From Flavobacteriales bacterium (lineage in GTDB: Bacteria; Bacteroidota; Bacteroidia; Flavobacteriales_D; Sanyastnellaceae): 47,866 bases of DNA. This document shows, piece by piece, positions 1 through 7,649 of the stretch. Both the position numbers and the translations under genes were made by a program. Location: the NCBI GenBank assembly GCA_019694805.1, contig JAIBBG010000020.1, forward strand, positions 1 through 47,866, in the 5' to 3' direction. Position 1 is the stretch's first letter. Each line of letters starts with the position of its first letter. Under the pieces are notes generated by a model that worked only from the letters and a program-made list of their open reading frames with translations, made no database searches and was not told the origin of the DNA.

Positions 1-441
1 AACTGGCTGGGAAAAAGTCCGGAAACAGATTGGATTGTTAATCATGCAATGCGAACATTGTTGAAGAAGGGAAACAAAAGTGCATTGGCTCTTTTCGGTC
101 ATCACAATGCAGATGGAATAGAGGTTTCTGGTTTGAAATTATCATCGCAAAAAATCCGCATAGGTGAAACACTTCAATTCCATTTCAACATTCACAACAA
201 TAGAAAACGCAAAGCATCATGTCGGGTGGAATTCGCAGTCGACTACATGAAGTCAAATGGTAGTCACAACAGAAAAGTATTTCAGGTGTCGAAATCACAA
301 CTCGCAACAGGAGAGTTGCGTGTTTCCAAAAGGCTTCCATTGGCCGATCTCACGACGCGGAAACACTATCCCGGCAAACATCAACTACACATTCTGATCA
401 ATGGTGAGGTGAAATCGAGTGCGGGGTTTACTTTGTTTTGA
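1..441 (+). CDS. DNA alkylation repair protein (AlkC/AlkD-like), C-terminal part, 5' truncated
   Basis: The reading frame is open from base 1, so the true start lies before the window; the ATG at 49 is internal. The visible part begins with the end of a helical HEAT-like segment (TDWIVNHAMRTLLKKGN, then ALALFGHH). This resembles the W-xx-xHA-xR-xLxKKG signature of alkylpurine DNA glycosylases of the AlkC/AlkD superfamily. It is followed by about 105 residues of predicted beta-strands with the look of an Ig-like domain, an arrangement known from AlkC-type enzymes. Known role of the family: removal of N3-alkylated purines, in the cytoplasm. Assignment to AlkC rather than another HEAT-repeat glycosylase rests on the C-terminal extension and is inferred. 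The catalytic part is outside the window. Confidence 0.7.
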   Translation, partial: NWLGKSPETDWIVNHAMRTLLKKGNKSALALFGHHNADGIEVSGLKLSSQKIRIGETLQFHFNIHNNRKRKASCRVEFAVDYMKSNGSHNRKVFQVSKSQLATGELRVSKRLPLADLTTRKHYPGKHQLHILINGEVKSSAGFTLF

Positions 442-505
442 AGCTGCTTAACATCTGATTCTCAGGTTGAATCAAAATTTGGATTATTATTGCGTAAGCA
501 ACAAA

Positions 506-520
506 GCGTATTTTGTACAC
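506..520. promoter_or_regulatory. Candidate operator, copy 1 (lectin gene)
   Basis: GCGTA-TTTTG-TACAC, an imperfect palindrome. Bases 508-524 (GTATTTTGTACACTAAG) are identical, in opposite orientation, to the site upstream of pfkA at 32303-32319 and match 15 of 17 bases at 39920-39936 upstream of the GH65 gene. It lies exactly at the proposed translation start of the lectin gene, so a bound protein would block transcription or early elongation. The binding protein is unknown. Confidence 0.6.
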
Positions 521-2357
521 TAAGTACCTATATCACCCTCATCAACCTGATCCCCGGAAAAGAAGTCGTCAGTTTCGGTTTCTCGCTTTATTGATTTCGT
601 TTTGGTTGCTCAGTTTATCATCCAGGGCGGTTATGGTCACTTTTCAGGTAGATATGTCGCAGATGGTCATCAGTCCACAAGGCGTACATCTGGCGGGTGA
701 TTTTCAGGCTTGGGATCCAGCAGCGACTTTAATGACGGACATTGGAGGAGGAGTTTACAGTATTACACTTGACCTGCCGCCTGGTGTCTATGAATACAAA
801 TTCATCAACGGTGATACTTGGGGTACAGATGAAATTGTACCCATTGCTTGTGGAATAGACGATGGAATGGGGAATATCAATCGTTTCGTAACTATCAGTG
901 CGGATGTGGTATTGCCAGCAGTTTGTTTTGGTCAATGCAATGTATGTCAACCGGCTTCTTTTGTGATGAATGGAAATGCCACATCGCTGGGAAGTAATTG
1001 CTATAATGTGACTCCCGGACTTCAATGGCAAAACGGTGCTATTTGGAGCAATACCCAGATTGATTTGAACATGGATTTCAGTCTTCAGTTTGTGATCAAT
1101 CTTGGAACCAATGATGCAGGCGGAGCCGATGGAATTGTATTTGTGCTTCAGAGATTGGGAAGTGCTGTGATAGGCGCCAATGGGGGAGGAATGGGATATT
1201 CGAGTTTTGGTACTTCACTGGGTGTAGAATTCGATACATTTTACAATGCAGGTTATAACGATCCTACATACGATCACATCGCGATCGAAATCAATGGTCA
1301 GGTTAATCATGCTTTTCCTGAATGTATTGGTGCGCCCGTGCAAATGAGTCCGACCAATGCGAATACGGAAGACGGACTTCCACACATCGTCACGATAAAC
1401 TGGGATTCAACAACACAAACCTTGCGTGTTTACTTTGATTGCACTTTGCGAGCGCAGGCTACTTACGATCTCGTCAATAATGTCTTCGGAGGAGAACCAT
1501 TGGTATTTTGGGGATTCACTGGTGCTACAGGAGAGATGTTCAACCAACAACGTATTTGCGCTGTTCCGAATGCCATGATTACCGATCAAGTGGATATTTG
1601 CCCTGGAGCAAGTACCATGTTGAGTGCAGGCACATCGGTGAATGGAATTTACAATTGGACTCCGGCAACCTATTTGAATAATCCCAATATTGCATCGCCC
1701 ATAGCATCACCACCCACAACAACAGTCTATACTGTAAGCTACCTTGATCTTTGTTTCACCACCGTTACACAACAAGTCACAGTGAACGTACTGACTTCTG
1801 GTCCGGCATGTTTTTTCCTGCCCGTTTCCCTTGCAAATTTTGAAGTCAAGACTTTTCACGATGAGTTGTTTTTTGAATGGTCAACCTACAGTGAGTGGCA
1901 AAATGATTTTTTTACCATCGAGGAGTCAATCGACGGCTATTCCTTTCAAGCCATTTTAGAAGTCCCAGGACATTTCACCACCAACGAGCATCATGAATAT
2001 CGGGCTGAACATACCAGACGAAGGGAAGATGCTTATTATCGATTGTTGCAAACGGACATCAATGGTCAGTCAAGGATCATTGGACAAACACATTTTGTCA
2101 AAGGATTTTCTGACGATTATATCATCCAATACTTCAAGCAACAAAATTTGTTGCAGGTAATGGGAAACCTTGAAGATGCTCCGTATGTGGTGGAAATATT
2201 TGACGTGTCAGGCCGCTTGGTTGATCAAAGGAGCATTGTCTCACAGTCAGGATATGTTCAACTTTTCGGCTTAGAACTGAATGGTATTTATATGCTCGTG
2301 CTGAAGAAAATGGATGGAACCTCTTTGTACAATGGTAAAGTGGTTATTTCGAAATAG
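513..2357 (+). CDS. Secreted lectin-like protein with N-terminal starch-binding-like domain and T9SS sorting domain
   Basis: 614 residues. After a hydrophobic signal segment (about 21-39) comes a beta-sandwich like CBM48/E-set carbohydrate-binding domains (about 40-135; VHLAGDFQAWDP, YEYKFINGDTWG). Residues about 150-345 resemble a bacterial/legume L-type lectin domain (GGADGIVFVLQ, GVEFDTFYN, HIAIEINGQ). A short PKD-like segment follows, and the last 80 residues form a T9SS type-A sorting-like domain (VEIFDVSGRLVDQ). It probably binds a glycan at the cell surface; no catalytic domain is seen. No ATG exists between 442 and the signal peptide, so a TTG at 513 is taken as start; it falls inside the palindrome at 506-520, so the start is uncertain. 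The regulatory site shared with pfkA and GH65 suggests carbohydrate-linked expression. Confidence 0.7.
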   Translation: MYTKYLYHPHQPDPRKRSRQFRFLALLISFWLLSLSSRAVMVTFQVDMSQMVISPQGVHLAGDFQAWDPAATLMTDIGGGVYSITLDLPPGVYEYKFINGDTWGTDEIVPIACGIDDGMGNINRFVTISADVVLPAVCFGQCNVCQPASFVMNGNATSLGSNCYNVTPGLQWQNGAIWSNTQIDLNMDFSLQFVINLGTNDAGGADGIVFVLQRLGSAVIGANGGGMGYSSFGTSLGVEFDTFYNAGYNDPTYDHIAIEINGQVNHAFPECIGAPVQMSPTNANTEDGLPHIVTINWDSTTQTLRVYFDCTLRAQATYDLVNNVFGGEPLVFWGFTGATGEMFNQQRICAVPNAMITDQVDICPGASTMLSAGTSVNGIYNWTPATYLNNPNIASPIASPPTTTVYTVSYLDLCFTTVTQQVTVNVLTSGPACFFLPVSLANFEVKTFHDELFFEWSTYSEWQNDFFTIEESIDGYSFQAILEVPGHFTTNEHHEYRAEHTRRREDAYYRLLQTDINGQSRIIGQTHFVKGFSDDYIIQYFKQQNLLQVMGNLEDAPYVVEIFDVSGRLVDQRSIVSQSGYVQLFGLELNGIYMLVLKKMDGTSLYNGKVVISK

Positions 2358-2362
2358 ACAAG

Positions 2363-2773
2363 TTACTTTTTCTTTTTCATCAACGCCATTTCATTGTCAA
2401 CCATTTCTGCCTCGGTGAGGTAGCTTCGAATCAGTTGAGGATCGATCTGATGCAGATGGGTGAAATACATGAGGTAAACTTGTTTCCTGTTACCTTTTTC
2501 CAGGACATGGGCATAGTCGCTCATCAGATTGCCATAAGCAAAGCCGAATTGTACACCGTCGAATGTTTTTTTTGAACCCCACAAAACGGACGATGGCCAG
2601 ATGAAACAAAGGGCTTTGTGTCGGTGATAGAATGGAACGTTGAAAGAGAGTTTTTCTTTGACTCCATGCACGTGATCTAACACGATTTTCCGCAATGCTT
2701 CAACGATTATTTTTTCATCTGGTGGAAGAAATTCGAGGAGATCTTCTACAGAATTGAATTTTACATTCTGCAT
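2363..2773 (-). CDS. DUF1801 (YdhG-like) domain protein
   Basis: About 137 residues from the ATG at 2773 (MQNVKFNS). Upstream ATGs at 2809 and 2845 would extend it into the preceding aminotransferase gene; the 2773 start is chosen because the recognisable domain begins directly after it. The pattern (LLEFLPPDEKIIVEALRKIV, then FNVPFYHRHKALCFIWP, then QFGFAYG) matches the DUF1801/YdhG family, small cytoplasmic proteins of unknown biochemical role. It ends in a lysine run (MKKKK). It lies close behind the aminotransferase on the same strand and may be translationally coupled. It converges with the lectin gene with only five bases between the stops. No function is assigned. Confidence 0.75.
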   Translation of the reverse strand: MQNVKFNSVEDLLEFLPPDEKIIVEALRKIVLDHVHGVKEKLSFNVPFYHRHKALCFIWPSSVLWGSKKTFDGVQFGFAYGNLMSDYAHVLEKGNRKQVYLMYFTHLHQIDPQLIRSYLTEAEMVDNEMALMKKKK

Positions 2774-2805
2774 AGTCCTTTGAACTGCGGTGTTTTTTTT
2801 TCTGT

Positions 2806-3996
2806 TCATTTCAAGATTGAAAGTCCATCTGAAATGATTTGACATGCGAAATGAATTTCTTCATCCGAAATTGTGAGTGGTGGAGCAATGCGGAAAGAAG
2901 CCGGACAAGAAAGAAACCAAAAAGTAATGATGCCATGAGATAGACAGTAATCCACTACTTGTTGAACTTCATCAGCCGAGGATAGATCGATGGCGAAGAA
3001 TAATCCGCGATGTCTTATGGCTTTTACCTTAGGATGTTCACCCAGTATTTTCGAGATGACTTCACCTTTCCGATGGACGTTGGCTACCACCTGTTGCATT
3101 TTCATCCATTGAAGGTTTGCGGCCACAGCGGCACAAATCACGGGATGTCCGGCAAACGTGCTGATGTGTCCAAGCATGGGGTTCACAGTGAAGAGTTGCA
3201 TCTTTTGTTTGGAAGAAACAACACAACCTACAGGCAAGCCACCACCCAATGCTTTACCCAAAGTGAGGATATCAGGGACAATGTCAAATTGCTCGAAAGC
3301 AAAATTTGTCCCCGCTCTTCCAAGTCCACATTGTATTTCGTCGAAGATGAGTTGCGTACCTGTTTCCGAGCATCGCTTCCTCAGTGCTTTCATGTAAGCT
3401 TCATCTGGAATACGAATTCCCGCATCCCCCTGAATAGTTTCCATGATCACACATGCAACATCATCGGTGATCAATTCGAGATCTTCTATCACATTAAAAT
3501 GGATAAATTCCACACCCGGAAGAAGAGGTCGGAATGCAGATTTCTTCATTTCATTCCACGACACACTCATGCTACCATGTGTATTGCCATGGTAGGCACC
3601 TATACATGAAATCATTTGTGTTCTGCCGGTGATTCTTTTGGCTAATTTGAGAGCAGCTTCATTGGCTTCTGTTCCACTATTTACGAAGTAGCATGTGTCT
3701 AATGTATCGGGTAGTAGATCCGTTAACTCGCGCGCGGCGTCGATTTGACTTTGTTGCACATACTCACCATAGACCATTACGTGCATGTGTTGATCAATCT
3801 GCTTTTTGATGGCGTTATTGATGTACTGATTGCCATGTCCGAGATTGCTTACACCAACACCAGAAATCAGGTCCATATATTTTTTACCTGATTTTTCAGT
3901 AAGCCAAACTCCATCAGCATGCACTATTTCCAATGCAAATGGATACATGGTAGTTTGGGCTAAATGTTGATCGAGGAGAATAGAATTTTCTTTCAC
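2806..3996 (-). CDS. Class III PLP-dependent aminotransferase
   Basis: 396 residues, full length for fold-type I, class III aminotransferases (acetylornithine, ornithine, 4-aminobutyrate group). Visible signatures: the cofactor phosphate-binding NSGTEANEAALKLAKR (about residue 107), the AYHGNTHGSMS loop, the IFDEIQCGLGRAG segment carrying the conserved Asp, and LTLGKALGGGLPVG with the Schiff-base lysine (about residue 248). It transfers an amino group between an omega- or alpha-amine donor and a 2-oxo acid in the cytoplasm. Substrate cannot be fixed: the sequence is of the general 'aspartate aminotransferase family' type and no biosynthetic neighbours (arg, lys or gab genes) are present. It begins just 11 bases after the GH92 stop, so it is probably cotranscribed with that gene. 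Confidence 0.85.
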   Translation of the reverse strand: MKENSILLDQHLAQTTMYPFALEIVHADGVWLTEKSGKKYMDLISGVGVSNLGHGNQYINNAIKKQIDQHMHVMVYGEYVQQSQIDAARELTDLLPDTLDTCYFVNSGTEANEAALKLAKRITGRTQMISCIGAYHGNTHGSMSVSWNEMKKSAFRPLLPGVEFIHFNVIEDLELITDDVACVIMETIQGDAGIRIPDEAYMKALRKRCSETGTQLIFDEIQCGLGRAGTNFAFEQFDIVPDILTLGKALGGGLPVGCVVSSKQKMQLFTVNPMLGHISTFAGHPVICAAVAANLQWMKMQQVVANVHRKGEVISKILGEHPKVKAIRHRGLFFAIDLSSADEVQQVVDYCLSHGIITFWFLSCPASFRIAPPLTISDEEIHFACQIISDGLSILK

Positions 3997-4007
3997 TTCT
4001 TTTTCAA

Positions 4008-6899
4008 TTACCGTATGATGATTTCATCTGCAAAAATCCATGGAGTACCTCCAACTCCCAAGTGCCATGCTGGAATCGTTTGGAATGCGGGATGAGCGAT
4101 GAGTTTGATATAGCGACCGACACCACGCATATTTTTCACGAAGTCATTGGTCTGAGGTTTGTAGTCATCCTGGGGCTTCTCATTTTTGATGTAGCCTGCG
4201 GATCGAAAGTTGACACCATCATCGCTCAGATAAATGTCAATTTGCGACGGAAACCATATCCATGATTTGATCTCCTGCAAACACCCTAAACCAATAGTCG
4301 TAATAGGTCGTGATGATCCAAGGTCTACAATCATTTCTACATCCTGTCCTTGCCACGCTTGCCAAGGTCCAGTGCGGAAGTCATTACCGCCCCGAATGCC
4401 ATCTACCAATGCATCCGGACCTCCACCAGTATATTGATTGTTGTATGGACTCAGCGCAATGAGTTGTGTGTGATTGTCCTTATGAATGAACATAGCGGTA
4501 GATGTTTTGCTTGAGGTTCCATTTGTCGAACTTGCCTCTGCTTTCACCAGAAATTTCAGGTGCTCTTCGCCATGGGATGTCAGCACATTTGTCCAAACTT
4601 TTGAAAATTCATCTATGGTGACAGTAGAAAGTCGATCCCCAGTAGTTGGGTCTTCATAATTTCTTTCGATGGTCAATTCTACTTTGGCTGTTGGATCGGC
4701 GCAGGTGACATGCAATGTCAGACTATCGCGAAAACTCTGTTGCCCACCATGAATGATGGGTTGTGGAATGATGAGGTAATCATTGACACGACTTACTATA
4801 CGATCCGCGGCGAGTACAGGATGGTTACCGATCATCGCAGGTTTGTTTTTATTTTCATCGCTACGGAGATCCAGGAAAGTTGGATTGCCTGGACATAGAG
4901 GATAGAATCCATGTTTCGCTAAAACATACCATGCAGACATCTGTCCGCAGTCTTCATTTCCACATAATCCATCCGGAGAATTGCTGTACAATTCGTTACA
5001 GATTTTATTGATTTGTTCGCGAGCTTTATCCTGATTACCCCTCACGCCAGCAGAGCCATAGCGATATAGCATGGCTGCATGGTGGCTTGGTTCATTGCCA
5101 TGTGCATATTGACCAATCAATCCGGTGATGTCTGATTGTTCTCTTCCTGTAGTTTGATTTTTTGCCGAAAAAAGTGCTTCTACATCGTGGTAAAATTGGT
5201 CTTCACCACCGTGATAGTCTGCCAAAGTCTCGATGTCATGAGGTACAAAAAATGAATACTGCCATGAATTAGCTTCTGTGAAATTGAAGTCAACCTGATA
5301 TGGATCAAATGGTGTTGGGAACCCTCCGTTTCTTCTTGGGCGCATGAATTTTGTTTCTGGATCAAAAACGTTTTTCCAATTTTGTGATCGTTGGATAAAT
5401 CGTTGATAGGTTTTCACATCACCAATTTCTTGAGCAAACTGTGCAATGCACCAATCATCATAGGCAAATTCTAAAGTCTTAGAAACACTTTCACTGAATT
5501 CATCTGAAGGAACATATCCAAGTTCTTCATAGCGTCTCTTTTCATCTTGAGGTCCGGTTGCAGAAGCGATCATAGCTTCCAAAGCAATTTGATGATCGAA
5601 ATCGCGCACACCTCGCATGTAAGCATCGTAGATCACAGGCACGCTGTGATAACCAATCATACAATAGGTTTCATTGGCTGCCAATTCCCAAACAGGAAGT
5701 TCACCGCGTTCCTGGTAAATGTGTAAGAATGTTTGAATCCAATCTCTTGTTTTTTCTGGTTCAATAGTACTCATGAGGGGATGATAAGCTCTGAAGGTAT
5801 CCCAAAGTGAAAAGACGGTATACCTTGTATAACCGTCTGCGACATGAATTTTATTATCCATTCCCCGGTATCGGTGGTCTACATCGCTCCATGTATTAGG
5901 CACGGTGTAGCAGTGATAAAGTGCAGTGTAGTATTTTACATGTTCATTCCAATCATTTGCTGCAATAGGGGTTTTTGACAGGGTAGTCTCCCACTCTTGA
6001 GCTGATTTTTCGACATAGTGATTGAAGTTGGGGACAGGTGCTTCTGCATAGAGATTTTTTTTAGCTCCTTCAACGTCCGTTCCGCTAATTCCAACACGAA
6101 CCGTGAGATCATCCAGTTTACCGAATGCGAGTGAAAACACTTGCACTTGTTCGAACACCGTAGATTTTTTTCCGGTACTATCTGTGAGTGGATAAGAAAT
6201 ATCAAGTTGAGTCAGTTCTTTGAAAGGTTTTGAAAACACAGCGTAGAAATAGCAATGTTGTTCATTGGCCCAACCTTTAGAAACACGATAACCCCACACA
6301 ACAGAATCACCCTCGGTACCGATGTCATAGTAATACAATTCATCGCGATGCATCATGTCAATGAACAATCTGCAGGAATCACCTTTTGCGAATGTGTAAT
6401 GATGTATTCCAGTGCGTGTGGTGGTGGTTAGTTCTGCCTGAATGTTGTAATCATCCAAATGAACACTGTAATATCCTGCATGTGCTCTTTCAGATTCATG
6501 TTTGAATTTGCTTTTGTAAGCATCTTTCCATGTGTCTGCCACTTTGATATGGTAGTTAGTAGGCATGAAGAGAATATCGCAGTAGTCGGGAACACCAGTA
6601 CCCTGGAGGTGCGTATGGGAGAAGCCATAAATCATGCTATCGCTATAATGATAGCCACCACAACCATCCCAACCTTCGAGTCTGGTATCGGGCGAAAGTT
6701 GAACCATTCCAAATGGAGAAGTGGCGCCTGGATAAGTATGACCATGCCCGCCCGTGCCTATGAACGGGTTCACATAATGTATCGGGTTGAATTTGATAGG
6801 TTCAAAATCAGATTCATTCGGAAATTCCTTCACGATACCGCAAGACAAAAGGAGGAAGAGTGGAAAAAACCACCATGCAGTTTTTTTAAGCATGGTCAA
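4008..6899 (-). CDS. GH92 family alpha-mannosidase lipoprotein with C-terminal discoidin (F5/8 C) domain
   Basis: 963 residues. A signal peptide ends in a lipobox (LLLSC), so the protein is probably outer-membrane anchored. The N-terminal GH92 lectin-like sandwich begins YVNPFIGTGGHGHTYPGATSPFG, close to the family hallmark, split here as VNPFIGTGG and GATSPFGMVQLSPDT. The catalytic (alpha/alpha)6 region includes HGNEPSHH (about 598-606) and GNEDCGQMSAW (about 645-655), the conserved acid/base segments of calcium-dependent exo-acting alpha-mannosidases. Residues about 825-963 form a galactose-binding-like discoidin domain (DALVDG, VDLGSSRPITTIGLG). Known role: trimming alpha-linked mannose from N-glycans or mannans. 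No SusC/SusD pair is adjacent. The linkage specificity is not predictable here. Confidence 0.9.
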   Translation of the reverse strand: MTMLKKTAWWFFPLFLLLSCGIVKEFPNESDFEPIKFNPIHYVNPFIGTGGHGHTYPGATSPFGMVQLSPDTRLEGWDGCGGYHYSDSMIYGFSHTHLQGTGVPDYCDILFMPTNYHIKVADTWKDAYKSKFKHESERAHAGYYSVHLDDYNIQAELTTTTRTGIHHYTFAKGDSCRLFIDMMHRDELYYYDIGTEGDSVVWGYRVSKGWANEQHCYFYAVFSKPFKELTQLDISYPLTDSTGKKSTVFEQVQVFSLAFGKLDDLTVRVGISGTDVEGAKKNLYAEAPVPNFNHYVEKSAQEWETTLSKTPIAANDWNEHVKYYTALYHCYTVPNTWSDVDHRYRGMDNKIHVADGYTRYTVFSLWDTFRAYHPLMSTIEPEKTRDWIQTFLHIYQERGELPVWELAANETYCMIGYHSVPVIYDAYMRGVRDFDHQIALEAMIASATGPQDEKRRYEELGYVPSDEFSESVSKTLEFAYDDWCIAQFAQEIGDVKTYQRFIQRSQNWKNVFDPETKFMRPRRNGGFPTPFDPYQVDFNFTEANSWQYSFFVPHDIETLADYHGGEDQFYHDVEALFSAKNQTTGREQSDITGLIGQYAHGNEPSHHAAMLYRYGSAGVRGNQDKAREQINKICNELYSNSPDGLCGNEDCGQMSAWYVLAKHGFYPLCPGNPTFLDLRSDENKNKPAMIGNHPVLAADRIVSRVNDYLIIPQPIIHGGQQSFRDSLTLHVTCADPTAKVELTIERNYEDPTTGDRLSTVTIDEFSKVWTNVLTSHGEEHLKFLVKAEASSTNGTSSKTSTAMFIHKDNHTQLIALSPYNNQYTGGGPDALVDGIRGGNDFRTGPWQAWQGQDVEMIVDLGSSRPITTIGLGCLQEIKSWIWFPSQIDIYLSDDGVNFRSAGYIKNEKPQDDYKPQTNDFVKNMRGVGRYIKLIAHPAFQTIPAWHLGVGGTPWIFADEIIIR

Positions 6900-6926
6900 A
6901 TATCATAAGGAAATGTGATCAGCAGA

Positions 6927-7403
6927 TCACTTTGGAATGCAGACTTTGCAGGTGGATCGGTCGTGATTCATGCCCATATGAATAACGGCGGGAGCACCAG
7001 GTTTAATTTTTTCCTGATAAATGGTCCATTGTTCTGGAGTGAGAGCAAGTCTGATATTGAGTTCGCGCATCTCTTTGAGATTCTTCTTTTTCTCTCGGAT
7101 GGCGGCGAGCTTCTGATCTCTTTCTTCCGATTGTGCCTCGCTTCTTGCGATTTTCTGATGCTCTTTGTCCAGAAGATCTATTTCCTCTGAATCTTTCGCA
7201 ATGATCCGGTCGATGATTTTGATTTGATCTGCGCTAAGATTCAATTGGCTGTGCATATTGGCCAAGAGAACCGAATCCTGAATGGATACAACAACCGTAT
7301 CGGTTTGTGAAAACAGGCAGCCGGAGGAAAGAATTCCAAAATTGAAAAGGGCGATGATGATGAATTTGTACCTCACGAGCTGACTATGGCAACAATGATG
7401 CAA
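6927..7403 (-). CDS. Spy/CpxP-like periplasmic helical lipoprotein (putative)
   Basis: Up to 158 residues. A hydrophobic stretch (about 11-27) ends in LSSGC, a lipobox. The mature part is highly charged and helical (SADQIKIIDRIIAKDSEEID, then EKKKNLKEMRE) and contains LTPEQWTIYQ. Together with LSADQ this resembles the paired LTxxQ-type motifs of the Spy/CpxP/zinc-resistance family, periplasmic chaperones or metal sensors. The segment before the hydrophobic stretch (MHHCCHSQ) is unusual, and a GTG around residue 10 may be the real start. The C-terminus (DRSTCKVCIPK) carries a CxxC pair. It is transcribed away from the B12 riboswitch and lies just 27 bases upstream of the GH92 start. Confidence 0.55.
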   Translation of the reverse strand: MHHCCHSQLVRYKFIIIALFNFGILSSGCLFSQTDTVVVSIQDSVLLANMHSQLNLSADQIKIIDRIIAKDSEEIDLLDKEHQKIARSEAQSEERDQKLAAIREKKKNLKEMRELNIRLALTPEQWTIYQEKIKPGAPAVIHMGMNHDRSTCKVCIPK

Positions 7404-7440
7404 AAATCGTTATTGTGGTGTAAAGGTCATAAGACTTCTC

Positions 7441-7448
7441 TATTTTTG
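7441..7448 (+). promoter_or_regulatory. Probable -7 box of the B12 operon promoter
   Basis: TATTTTTG matches the Bacteroidota -7 consensus TAnnTTTG and lies just before the first conserved helix of the riboswitch. A TTG at 7413-7415 could be the -33 element, but its spacing (25 bases) is longer than usual. Confidence 0.45.
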
Positions 7449-7625
7449 CGCTGCTTTTGGTTCCCGCTATACGCGGGATGAAAAGGGAACTCCGGTGTAA
7501 ATCCGGGACTGTACCCGCAGCTGTAAGCATCCGTTTTATTTCGAAAAATCTATGCCACTGTCTTTTAAGCAAAGACGGGAAGGCTTTCGAAAGATGTAAG
7601 TCAGAAGACCTGCCTGAAGCAACAT
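7449..7625 (+). ncRNA. Cobalamin (AdoCbl-type) riboswitch
   Basis: The leader of the TonB receptor gene contains the conserved cobalamin riboswitch core. There is an upstream paired region with GATGAAAAGGGAAC, the segment CCGGTGTAAATCCGGGAC followed by TGTACCCGCAGCTGTAAG, a GCCACTG segment, and the B12 box TAAGTCAGAAGACCTGCC at 7597-7614. The region between the box and the ATG at 7650 is only 35 bases. With no strong terminator visible, control is more likely at translation initiation or an overlapping pseudoknot than by Rho-independent termination. B12 binding should repress the downstream receptor and propeller genes. Confidence 0.95.
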
Positions 7626-7649
7626 AGAAGTTATTGTCCGGGAAAAGAC

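Noticed and set aside
3010..3609. Open frame on the plus strand across the aminotransferase gene
   Set aside because: It is antisense to conserved aminotransferase motifs, and its translation is rich in Cys and His with no domain.
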